Below, in pieces: positions 44,621-56,630 of a stretch of 64,000 nt of DNA. The notes under the pieces are model-generated. The model was not told the origin of the DNA, did no database searches, and was given only the letters and a program-made list of their open reading frames with translations. Position 1 is the stretch's first letter. Every line of letters begins with the position of its first letter. Source of the stretch: Flavobacterium yafengii (lineage in GTDB: Bacteria > Bacteroidota > Bacteroidia > Flavobacteriales > Flavobacteriaceae); assembly GCF_030010375.1 (NCBI RefSeq), contig NZ_JASCRY010000002.1:434001-498000 (forward strand), in the 5' to 3' direction. Made by a program: the position numbers and the translations under genes.

Positions 44621-45817
44621 ATGAAAAATACACCGAAATATCTCGTAATTGGAATAGCAGCTTTGTTAATAGCGAGTTGCGCCACAAAATTCAAGAAAAG
44701 AGAAATCACCGATGGCGTAATGCAGGAGATTTATAACGAAATCAAAACGCCTTATAAATACGGTTTGGTAATGGTGCCAACGGATAATTCCTATAAAATG
44801 GATTGCCCGAGCGTATTCAGGAAAGACGGAAAATGGTTCATGACCTACTTGATTTATGGAGGAAGAGGCTACGAGACCTGGTTGGCTGAAAGTGATGATT
44901 TATTGCATTGGAAACATTTAGGGAAAGTAATGTCTTTTTCTGAAACCCCCATCAAAGAAGATTTTTCTACCGATGAAATGAAAAAGGGGGTTCTTGACAA
45001 CCAAAATTTAAATAAAGCTTCGGAAAAAAATGAAAAACATTGGGATGCGAATCAAAAAGCGGGATACATTTCATTACAAGACCCAACTTGGGGCGGAAGC
45101 TACGAATGGAAAAAGTACGATGACAAATATTGGATGAGTTATTTTGGTGGCGAAAGCAAAGGTTATGAAGCCGGAGTATTGTCTATCGGGATGGCGTATA
45201 CCAAAGAATCACCGACAAAAGCACACGAATTTCAACGTTTAGACAAACCGGTTTTGACTCCAAAAGATGCTGATGTGAGTTGGTGGGACAATAGTACGAT
45301 GTATAAAAACACGGTGATTCGGGACAAAGAAAAAGTTACGGGACATAATTTTATCATGTACTACAACGCTCGCGGCGATAGTTTGAAACCGGCAAAAGGC
45401 GCAGAAAGAATTGGAATGGCAGTTTCTGATGATATGAAAAACTGGAAACGCTACGGCAAAAATCCATTGTTGAATAATCACAAAGGAATTACTGGCGATC
45501 CATACATTCAACGAATTAATGACACTTGGGTAATGTTTTATTTTGGTGCTTTCTGGAAACCGGGAGCTTTCAATCGTTTTGCTGTTTCGAATGATTTAGT
45601 TCACTGGAACGACTGGAAAGGGGAAGACCTGATAAAATCATCTGAACCTTATGATGATTTATTTGCCCATAAATCTTTTGTTGTAAAACACGACGGAGTT
45701 GTATATCATTTCTATTGTGCGGTAAATAAAGGAGAACAAAGAGGAATTGCAGTAGCAACTTCGAAAGATTTAGGTAAAAGTGAAATGAATTTTGTTGTTT
45801 TAGAAAAGAAGAAGTAG
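44621..45817 (+). CDS. Beta-propeller glycosidase-like lipoprotein
   Basis: 398 residues with a lipoprotein signal (GIAALLIASCATKFKKRE, Cys20). The propeller blades are visible as KMDCPSVFRKDGKWFMTYLI, AESDDLLHWKHLG, GYISLQDPTWGGSYEWKKYD and AERIGMAVSDDMKNWKRYGK. Proteins like this are usually labelled glycosylase or GH43-like in Bacteroidota genomes, with no assigned activity that I can name. It follows another propeller protein, so the two may act in sequence on the same side chain. Family level only. Confidence 0.65.
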   Translation: MKNTPKYLVIGIAALLIASCATKFKKREITDGVMQEIYNEIKTPYKYGLVMVPTDNSYKMDCPSVFRKDGKWFMTYLIYGGRGYETWLAESDDLLHWKHLGKVMSFSETPIKEDFSTDEMKKGVLDNQNLNKASEKNEKHWDANQKAGYISLQDPTWGGSYEWKKYDDKYWMSYFGGESKGYEAGVLSIGMAYTKESPTKAHEFQRLDKPVLTPKDADVSWWDNSTMYKNTVIRDKEKVTGHNFIMYYNARGDSLKPAKGAERIGMAVSDDMKNWKRYGKNPLLNNHKGITGDPYIQRINDTWVMFYFGAFWKPGAFNRFAVSNDLVHWNDWKGEDLIKSSEPYDDLFAHKSFVVKHDGVVYHFYCAVNKGEQRGIAVATSKDLGKSEMNFVVLEKKK

Positions 45818-45910
45818 AGTATTAAGTAGGAAGTATCAAGTATCAAGTTGTTAGAAGTACAACTTTATTGGGTTTTTCCAGTTTCGTCTCCCTCCCTTCG
45901 GGGTGGGGAT
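45815..45910. repeat. Composite intergenic repeat before the GH2 gene
   Basis: Starts with AGAGTATTAAGTA, then AGTATCAAGTATCAAG words, and ends with CCAGTTTCGTCTCCCTCCC and TTCGGGGTGGGG (45879-45910), which shares its left end with the element at 37840. The first word recurs inverted as TACTTAATACTCT inside the GH2 signal-peptide codons. Confidence 0.5.
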
Positions 45911-45922
45911 TTTATAAGTTAA

Positions 45923-49294
<3,372 letters not shown>

Positions 49295-49299
49295 TTCCA

Positions 49300-52200
49300 A
49301 TGTTAAACAAAAAATCCCTCTTTTTTATTTTGCTTGTTTCAGGTTTGGCTTCTGCGCAGGAAAATCCTAAAAAAGAAAATACATTGTTTCAGCCTACAAT
49401 CGAGTCCTCCAGACCTTGGGTGTATTGGTATTGGATGCAAAGCGCCTATTCTAAACCAGGTATCACGGCCGATTTAGAAGCGATGAAAGAAGCAGGAATT
49501 GGAGGCGCTTATTTGATGACCATTAAAGGGCCAGCAAATCCGCCGTTAATGGATCCGCCAGTTTTGCAGTTAAGTCCAGAATTTTGGAAATTGGTGCATT
49601 GGGCCTTAACGGAAGCAGATCGATTGGGCGTAAAAATTGCGTTTCATCCCGCTGATGGTTTTGCCGTTGCCGGAGGTCCTTGGATAACTCCCGAAATGTC
49701 GATGCAAAAAGTCGTTTGGGTAGACACTTTCGTGAATGGGGGAGCTAAAATTCAAATTAAATTACCAGTTCCGAATCATTACAAAGATTATTATAAAGAT
49801 ATTGCCGTGTTTGCCATTCCGGTAAAGGAAAGTTACATCACGTCAAATCAAAATCGTCCAAAAATCACTTCTACTGTATCCGATTTTGATGCTTCCTTTT
49901 TAAGCGATTCAAACAAGGACGATCAATTTAGATTAAAGGAAAAAGGATGGGTTAAATATGAATTTGACAAACCATTTCTATGCAAATCCATTCAAATAGA
50001 AACCAAAGGAAATAACTATCAGGCGCATCGTTTACTAATTGAAGTGAGCGACGATGGCGTCAATTTCAAAAGCCTTGGTCGATTAACAACGCCACGTCAA
50101 GGTTGGCAAGATACAGATGCATTTTATACACACAGCATCGTTCCAACAAAAGCTAAATATTTCAGGTTTGTTTACGATCCTGAAGGCACAGAACCAGGCG
50201 CAGAAGATTTAGATCCGGCGAAATGGAATCAGGGATTGAAAGTGGCAAAAATACTTTTGTCCAATGAATCCTTGATTGATAATTACCAAGGAAAATCAGG
50301 AGCGATTTGGCGTTTGAGTCCGCAAACGACTGTAGAACAAATTGGTAAAAGTGATTGTGTCGATCAATCAAAAATGATCAATATCTCCAAGCTTGTTGAC
50401 GAAAAAGGAGTTCTTAACTGGAAAGCTCCTTCCAAAGGAATGTATCGTATTATCCGTTTTGGACATACATCAACAGGTCACGAAAATGCTACCGCTGGTG
50501 CGGGAAGAGGATTGGAAGTTGATAAGTTTAATGCTGAAGCGGTTCGTTTTCAACTGGATCATTGGTTCGGCGAAATGCTACGAACTGCGGGACCAGATTT
50601 GGCTTCAAAAGTTGTAAAAATACTGCATATGGACAGTTGGGAATGTGGCAGCCAAAACTGGTCGCCCGTTTTTCAAGCCGAATTTAAAAAACGCAGAGGC
50701 TATGATATTGTAGATTATTTGCCGGTTATGGCGGGTATTCCTTTAAATGATATTCAAACTTCGGAGAAAGTATTGTATGACGTTCGAAAAACGATTTCAG
50801 AATTAATTGTCGATAATTTTTTCGGAACGTTGGCGAATGAAGCCAAAAAAGCAGGAGTGAAATTCAGTTCAGAAAATGTAGCGCCAACAATGATGAGCGA
50901 CGGACTTTTACATTTTAAACACATCGATTATCCGAGTGGGGAATTTTGGCTGAAAAGCCCAACCCACGACAAGCCAAATGATATGCTGGACGCCATTTCG
51001 GGAGGGCATATTTATGGAAAAGATATTATCCAAGCGGAAGCTTTTACAGAACTAAAAATGGATTGGGACGAACATCCTGGAAATCTAAAAACGTTGGCAG
51101 ACAGAAATTATGCGCTCGGAATCAACCGTTTTTTCTATCACGTTTTTGTTCATAATCCGTGGACAGACAGAAAACCCGGAATGACATTGGACGGCGTTGG
51201 TTCTTATTTTCAAAGAGATCAAACTTGGTGGAAACCAGGAAAAGCTTGGGTAGATTATTGCCAAAGAGTACAATTTCAGTTGCAAAAAGGAAAACCTGTA
51301 ATTGATTTGGCTGTTTTTATCGGCGAAGATTTACCATCGCGTTCGGTCCTTCCGGATCGATTGGTGCCATTTATTCCTAATATTTTTGGTCAGGAAAGAA
51401 TAGCTAGCGAAGCCATTCGTTTAAAAAATGAAGGCCAGCCGAGTGTAAAAATGCCGAAAGAAGTAACGTCTTCTAAAAATTCAACCGATTTGTCGCAATG
51501 GATCAATGCGATGAATGGTTATCAATACGATTCTTTTAATGCAGACGTTTTGATCAATAATGCCAAAGTCGAAAACGGAAAAATCACTTTTGGCGGGGGC
51601 ATTTGGTATGGCGCTTTATTGTTTCCCGGAAGTCATAAAATGGCTCCGAACAAAATGATTTCTTTGGCCACGGTCAAAAAAATATTGGAATTGGTAAAAG
51701 AAGGAGCTACCATTTTTATTGATGAAAAACCGAATTTACAACCCGGAATGCATTCGGATGCAGAGTATAAAAACTGGCAAAATGTTGTCGATGAAATTTG
51801 GAACAATAAATCGAATTCGTCTTCTTGGAAAATAGGAAAAGGAACTATCGTTAAATTGCCTTATTTAGGAAATGATTTTGCATCAATCGGAATCGAGCAG
51901 GATGTGTATTTCCCGAAATTAAACCGAGCTGATTCAGAAACTTTAGCGTGGACACACCGAAAATCAGAAACGGAAGAAAGCTATTTCATTTCGAATCAAA
52001 AAGAGGAAAAAAGACAATTTGATGCTTCATTTCGTGTTGCTGGAAAAAGACCGGAATGGTATAATCCGGTTACAGATAAAACCACAGCATTAGCGAATTG
52101 GAAAACCGAAAATGGACGTACGATAATTCCGTTAACATTAGATGCAAATGAATCTGGTTTTGTTGTTTTTAAAAATAAAACCGAAGACATAATTGCTAAA

Positions 52201-52710
52201 GGAAAACAAAATAGTCCTGAATTCGAAACGGTTCAAACCTTGGATGAAAGTTGGCAATTACAATTTGACCCTGAATTTCACGGGCCAGAAAAGCCAGTTA
52301 AAATCAACACGCTTTTTGATTGGAGTACTTCGGCAAATGAAAGGATTAAATATTATTCGGGAACGGCAACGTATCAAAAGGAATTGATTTGGAAAGGAAA
52401 AACCAAAGATAAAATTTGGTTGGATTTAGGTACGATTGCCAATATCGCTGAAGTAAGCATCAATGGCAAAAACTGCGGGACACTTTGGACTTTTCCTTAT
52501 AAAGTAGATGTTTCGGATGCACTTCAAAAAGGAAAAAACACCATCGTCATAAAGATTACCAATACTTGGGCGAATCGATTAATTGGAGACCAAAAATTAC
52601 CAAAAGAGGAAAAATTAACTTGGACAACGGCCCCTTTTAGATTGGAAGGAGAACCATTACTGAAGGCGGGATTGTTGGGACCGGTAACGATTGTAAAAGA
52701 AAAAAAATAA
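49300..52710 (+). CDS. GH106 alpha-L-rhamnosidase
   Basis: 1136-residue exported protein (signal peptide MLNKKSLFFILLVSGLASAQ). The catalytic part starts with SRPWVYWYWMQSAYSKPGIT and IGGAYLMTIKGPANPPLMDP, the GH106 hallmark, then GVKIAFHPADGFAVAGGPWI, and later DSWECGSQNW and the region KFSSENVAPTMMSDGLLHFK. The C-terminal 150 residues (about 980-1130) contain a GH2-like sugar-binding sandwich, GTATYQKELIW with EVSINGKNCGTLWTFPYKVD. It removes alpha-L-rhamnose from rhamnogalacturonan-type chains. It starts 6 bp after GH2 and is 5 bp from the esterase gene. Confidence 0.88.
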   Translation: MLNKKSLFFILLVSGLASAQENPKKENTLFQPTIESSRPWVYWYWMQSAYSKPGITADLEAMKEAGIGGAYLMTIKGPANPPLMDPPVLQLSPEFWKLVHWALTEADRLGVKIAFHPADGFAVAGGPWITPEMSMQKVVWVDTFVNGGAKIQIKLPVPNHYKDYYKDIAVFAIPVKESYITSNQNRPKITSTVSDFDASFLSDSNKDDQFRLKEKGWVKYEFDKPFLCKSIQIETKGNNYQAHRLLIEVSDDGVNFKSLGRLTTPRQGWQDTDAFYTHSIVPTKAKYFRFVYDPEGTEPGAEDLDPAKWNQGLKVAKILLSNESLIDNYQGKSGAIWRLSPQTTVEQIGKSDCVDQSKMINISKLVDEKGVLNWKAPSKGMYRIIRFGHTSTGHENATAGAGRGLEVDKFNAEAVRFQLDHWFGEMLRTAGPDLASKVVKILHMDSWECGSQNWSPVFQAEFKKRRGYDIVDYLPVMAGIPLNDIQTSEKVLYDVRKTISELIVDNFFGTLANEAKKAGVKFSSENVAPTMMSDGLLHFKHIDYPSGEFWLKSPTHDKPNDMLDAISGGHIYGKDIIQAEAFTELKMDWDEHPGNLKTLADRNYALGINRFFYHVFVHNPWTDRKPGMTLDGVGSYFQRDQTWWKPGKAWVDYCQRVQFQLQKGKPVIDLAVFIGEDLPSRSVLPDRLVPFIPNIFGQERIASEAIRLKNEGQPSVKMPKEVTSSKNSTDLSQWINAMNGYQYDSFNADVLINNAKVENGKITFGGGIWYGALLFPGSHKMAPNKMISLATVKKILELVKEGATIFIDEKPNLQPGMHSDAEYKNWQNVVDEIWNNKSNSSSWKIGKGTIVKLPYLGNDFASIGIEQDVYFPKLNRADSETLAWTHRKSETEESYFISNQKEEKRQFDASFRVAGKRPEWYNPVTDKTTALANWKTENGRTIIPLTLDANESGFVVFKNKTEDIIAKGKQNSPEFETVQTLDESWQLQFDPEFHGPEKPVKINTLFDWSTSANERIKYYSGTATYQKELIWKGKTKDKIWLDLGTIANIAEVSINGKNCGTLWTFPYKVDVSDALQKGKNTIVIKITNTWANRLIGDQKLPKEEKLTWTTAPFRLEGEPLLKAGLLGPVTIVKEKK

Positions 52711-52714
52711 AAAG

Positions 52715-54148
52715 ATGAAAAATATAAAACACATTATTGTTGCGATTTTATGTTTGGTAGGAAGCTTTCAAATGGATGCAAAAATCAAACTACCGGTTTT
52801 GTTTTCGGACAATATGATGCTACAACAAAAATCAAATGCGCCAATGTGGGGCTGGGCTGATAAAAATGAAAATGTTACCATAAAAACCTCTTGGGATTCC
52901 AAAACCTATAAAACCAAAGCCGATAATCAAGGAAAATGGAAAGTAAGCTTGAATACGCCAACGGCGGGCGGACCATTTACGATTGAAGTAACCGAAGGAA
53001 CGGAAAAGATTGTGGTAAAAAATGTGTTAATTGGCGAAGTTTGGTTGTGTTCGGGTCAGTCTAATATGGAAATGCCGTTAAAAGGTTTTTCAGGTCAACC
53101 AGTTAGAAACGGCAACGAAATCATCGTCAGATCGACGAACTCTAATATTCGTTTAATTACGATTCCGCGAGCTACAGTGCTTGAACCTTTGGATGATTTT
53201 GAAGGAAAATGGGAAACAGCTTCACCAAAATCAACGGCTAATTTTAGTGCGACGGCCTGGTATTTTGGTTCGCTTTTGCAGGAAGTTCTACAAGTTCCGG
53301 TTGGGCTGATTCACGTTTCTTACGGAGGTTCAAGTATGGAAGCCTGGATGAATCAAGAAATGTTGAAAGATTTTGAGAGTGCCAAAATTCCAAAAACAAA
53401 AGAAGATTTGGCAAAAGACCCAAACCGCGTTGCTACGACTTTGTTTAACGGAATGCTTTCGCCAGTTATTGGTTACGGAATCAAAGGCTGTATTTGGTAC
53501 CAAGGCGAATCGAATTACGAAAGAGCTCCTGAATATACCGCTTTGATGAAAAAGATGGTCAGCAGTTGGAGAGGAATGTGGAAACAAGGTGATTTCCCTT
53601 TTTACTATGCCCAAATCGCTCCGTTTAATTATGGACAATTTCATCCAAAAGATAATTTGGAGAAATACAATTCGGCTTATTTGAGAGAAGCACAATTGAA
53701 AGCTTTAAAGGAAATTTCGAATTCCGGAATGGTAGTTTTGATGGACGTTGGCGAAGAAAATAATATCCATCCAATGGACAAAGAAAAAGGTGGAAACCGA
53801 TTGGCTTTCCAGGCTTTGGCAAAAACCTACGGAATTGAAGGCTTCGAATTTGAGAGTCCAAAATATAAAGCTATGGAAATAAAAGACAATTCAGTGACGG
53901 TCTCTTTCGACGATGCGCCTAATGGAATTACATCTTACGGAAAAGAAGTGACCGGCTTTGAAATCGCCGGAGCCGACAAAGTTTTTTATCCTGCCAAAGC
54001 CGAAGTTCGCAGAAAATCGGTAGTGTTGACATCTGATAAAGTGACAAAACCAGTGGCGGTTCGATATTTGTTCAAAGATTATATAAAAGCGGAATTGTTT
54101 AGCACGGGAGGATTGCCGGTTTCGTCTTTCAGGACGGATGAATGGTAG
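52715..54148 (+). CDS. SGNH carbohydrate esterase (sialate O-acetylesterase-like)
   Basis: 477-residue exported esterase. WLCSGQSNMEMPLKG carries the probable nucleophile Ser116, KGCIWYQGESNYERAPEYTA is the third block, and MDVGEENNIHPMDKEKGGNR contains the catalytic His352. Members are often named sialate 9-O-acetylesterase; in a pectin locus, removal of acetyl groups from galacturonate or other pectic sugars is more likely. It has an N-terminal beta domain (about 24-105) and a C-terminal beta part. It is followed by a long inverted repeat rather than another closely packed gene. Confidence 0.83.
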   Translation: MKNIKHIIVAILCLVGSFQMDAKIKLPVLFSDNMMLQQKSNAPMWGWADKNENVTIKTSWDSKTYKTKADNQGKWKVSLNTPTAGGPFTIEVTEGTEKIVVKNVLIGEVWLCSGQSNMEMPLKGFSGQPVRNGNEIIVRSTNSNIRLITIPRATVLEPLDDFEGKWETASPKSTANFSATAWYFGSLLQEVLQVPVGLIHVSYGGSSMEAWMNQEMLKDFESAKIPKTKEDLAKDPNRVATTLFNGMLSPVIGYGIKGCIWYQGESNYERAPEYTALMKKMVSSWRGMWKQGDFPFYYAQIAPFNYGQFHPKDNLEKYNSAYLREAQLKALKEISNSGMVVLMDVGEENNIHPMDKEKGGNRLAFQALAKTYGIEGFEFESPKYKAMEIKDNSVTVSFDDAPNGITSYGKEVTGFEIAGADKVFYPAKAEVRRKSVVLTSDKVTKPVAVRYLFKDYIKAELFSTGGLPVSSFRTDEW

Positions 54149-54156
54149 AGATTTAA

Positions 54157-54264
54157 ACCATATAAGGCATATAAGGTCATTTAAGTTTTAGCCTTTTTTG
54201 GTTTTATATGGGATTAATATTTAATTTCAATCTCACTTATATGACCTTATATGCCTTATATGGT
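54157..54264. repeat. 29-bp inverted repeat (ATATAAGG type)
   Basis: Arms at 54157-54185 and 54236-54264 match at 28 of 29 positions when inverted, separated by 50 bp. Each arm is built of CATATAAGG words. It fills most of the gap between the esterase gene and the DUF5703 gene and could fold into a long hairpin in RNA. Confidence 0.8.
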
Positions 54265-54293
54265 AAAAGAAATATTTTATAAATAAAGTAATT

Positions 54294-56624
54294 TTGAAAA
54301 ATACAATAATCTTATTTTTTCTCTTTTTATCGCTTTTAGTTAAGGCGCAAATTCCCGTGCTCGAAAATTACAATCCAATTTGGAAAACTCAGAGCAACAA
54401 TGCATCAGAATCGATGCCTTTGGGTGGTGGCGATGTTGGGTTGAATGTCTGGGTAGAAAAAGGGGATTTGTATTTTTATTTTTCCCGTAGCGGAACTTTT
54501 GACGAACATAATACTTTGCTGAAATTGGGTCGTGTAAAAGTGAGTTTAATGCCCAATCCTTTCAAAGATAACGAAAGTTTTTATCAGGAATTGGTCTTGA
54601 AGGATGGCTACATTTTGATTGCCCAGAATAATACAAAAATCAAACTTTGGGTCGATGTTTTCAAACCCGTAATCCATCTGGATTTGGAGAGCAAAAACCC
54701 ATTAAAAATGACGGCTTCCTATGAAAGCTGGCGTCATAAAAACCGTGATTCCAGAGGAAAAGCGAATAATGCCAATTCCTATAAATGGGCTCCACAAGGT
54801 GAAATTATAACTTATAAAGATTCGATTGCATTTGAAAACAACGGAGTTCAATTTTATCATAAAAATCGAGAACAGACGGTTTTTGATGTTGCAGTAAAAC
54901 AGCAAAAAATGGAATCGGTGAAAGACCAAATGTTGAATCCGTTGGCGAATCTCACTTTTGGCGGATTTATGACAGGTGACAATTTGAAACCAGATGGAAC
55001 GTATTTGGGCAGCTATCAAAATACAGATTTTAAGGGATTCAGTTTGTCGAGCGTGAAAGCTTCCAAAAAGCAATCTTTACAAATTCATTTATACACTAAT
55101 CAAAACGATAGTAATTCGTGGAATACCGATTTGAAAAACCAGATTTCAAATTATAAAATCAAAGGGGAACAAGCAGGTAAAAACACTATAAAATGGTGGA
55201 ATAATTTCTGGAATCGCAGTTTTATTTATACCCAAAAAAGCAATTCCACAGCCAAAGATTCGGTATATCAAATCGGGCAAAATTATCAGTTGTTTCGCTA
55301 TATGTTAGGGTGTAATGCGTATGGAAAATATCCGACTAAATTTAACGGTGGACTATTCACAGTCGATCCTGTTTTTACCAATCCGGATTTAAATTTCACG
55401 CCTGATTTTAGAAATTGGGGAGGCGGAACAATGACGGCCCAAAACCAGCGGTTGGTATATTTTCCGATGGTAAAAAGTGGTGATTTTGATATGATGAAAT
55501 CGCAATTGGATTATTATTTGAGTTTGCAAAAAACGGCAGAATTGCGTTCACAAGTCTATTGGAAACACGGTGGCGCATCTTTTACCGAGCAATTGGAAAA
55601 TTTTGGTTTGCCCAATCCTGCCGAATACGAGTGGAAACGCCCAGCCGATTATGACCCGGGAATGGAATACAACGCCTGGTTGGAATACGAATGGGATACG
55701 GTTTTCGAGTTTTGCCAAATGATGTTGCAGCAAAAGGAATACGCCAATGAAGACATTCGAAAATACAATCCGTTCATCATTAGTTGTCTTCGTTTTTTTG
55801 ACGAACATTACCAATATTTGGCCAAGCAAAGAGGCCGAAAAGCTTTGGATGCCAATGGACATTTGATTCTTTTTCCTGGTTCGGGAGCCGAAACTTACAA
55901 AATGGCGAATAACGCGAACAGTACCATTTCCGCTTTGCAAGTAATTACAAAACAACTTTTAAACCTTTCTGAGAAAGAATTGTCCAAGGAAGAGCAAGAT
56001 TATTTGAAAGGTTTTCAAACTAGAATTCCTCCTTTAAATTTCGGAACTTTTGATGGGCATAAAACATTGGCTGTAGCCAAAACTTGGGAAAGAGTAAATA
56101 ATTCTGAGGTGCCACAATTGTATTCCGTTTTTCCTTGGGGAATTTATGGAATTGGAAAACCCGATTTGGAAACGGCCTTAAATACCTGGAAATACGATAC
56201 CGATGCAATCAAATTCAGAAGTCACGTTGGTTGGAAACAGGACAATATTTTTGCGGCCCGTTTGGGGTTGACCAATGAAGCGGCGAAATACAATTTGTTG
56301 AAAATGGCCAATTCAGACCGAAGATTTCCTGCCTTTTGGGGGCCAGGATTCGATTGGGTTCCTGACCATAATTGGGGAGGTTCGGGGATGATTGGTATGC
56401 AAGAAATGTTGTTGCAAGAAGCCGATGGTCAACTATATCTTTTTGCCGCTTGGCCAAAAGACTGGAATGTGCATTTCAAATTGCACGCTTCCCAAAACAC
56501 GACGATTGAAGCCGAACTTCAAAATGGGATTGTGAAGATTATAAAAGTAATGCCGGAAGAAAGAAGAAAAAACATTGTAAACCTGCTGGAAGTGCCAGCA
56601 GCAGAAAAAACAAATTTAAATTAA
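54294..56624 (+). CDS. DUF5703-type glycoside hydrolase-like protein
   Basis: 776-residue exported protein (signal peptide ending LVKA-QIPVL) with a TTG start codon. The N-terminal beta-sandwich (about 20-280, with SESMPLGGGDVGLNVWVEKG and YFYFSRSGTFDEHNTLLKLG) matches DUF5703, and the following (alpha/alpha)6-like barrel (about 300-720) has WNNFWNRSFIY, DFRNWGGGTMTAQNQRLVYF and HNWGGSGMIGMQEMLLQEAD. The overall layout resembles GH95/GH65-type inverting enzymes, so a glycosidase acting on fucose- or galactose-like residues is conceivable. No activity is known to me for this family. Upstream of PL1 by 6 bp. Confidence 0.7.
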   Translation: MKNTIILFFLFLSLLVKAQIPVLENYNPIWKTQSNNASESMPLGGGDVGLNVWVEKGDLYFYFSRSGTFDEHNTLLKLGRVKVSLMPNPFKDNESFYQELVLKDGYILIAQNNTKIKLWVDVFKPVIHLDLESKNPLKMTASYESWRHKNRDSRGKANNANSYKWAPQGEIITYKDSIAFENNGVQFYHKNREQTVFDVAVKQQKMESVKDQMLNPLANLTFGGFMTGDNLKPDGTYLGSYQNTDFKGFSLSSVKASKKQSLQIHLYTNQNDSNSWNTDLKNQISNYKIKGEQAGKNTIKWWNNFWNRSFIYTQKSNSTAKDSVYQIGQNYQLFRYMLGCNAYGKYPTKFNGGLFTVDPVFTNPDLNFTPDFRNWGGGTMTAQNQRLVYFPMVKSGDFDMMKSQLDYYLSLQKTAELRSQVYWKHGGASFTEQLENFGLPNPAEYEWKRPADYDPGMEYNAWLEYEWDTVFEFCQMMLQQKEYANEDIRKYNPFIISCLRFFDEHYQYLAKQRGRKALDANGHLILFPGSGAETYKMANNANSTISALQVITKQLLNLSEKELSKEEQDYLKGFQTRIPPLNFGTFDGHKTLAVAKTWERVNNSEVPQLYSVFPWGIYGIGKPDLETALNTWKYDTDAIKFRSHVGWKQDNIFAARLGLTNEAAKYNLLKMANSDRRFPAFWGPGFDWVPDHNWGGSGMIGMQEMLLQEADGQLYLFAAWPKDWNVHFKLHASQNTTIEAELQNGIVKIIKVMPEERRKNIVNLLEVPAAEKTNLN

Positions 56625-56630
56625 ATTAAC

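Noticed and set aside
54157..54264. Long inverted repeat as a CRISPR or insertion-sequence terminal repeat
   Set aside because: Only two arms, no spacers, no transposase between them and no target duplication seen; a palindromic intergenic repeat fits better.
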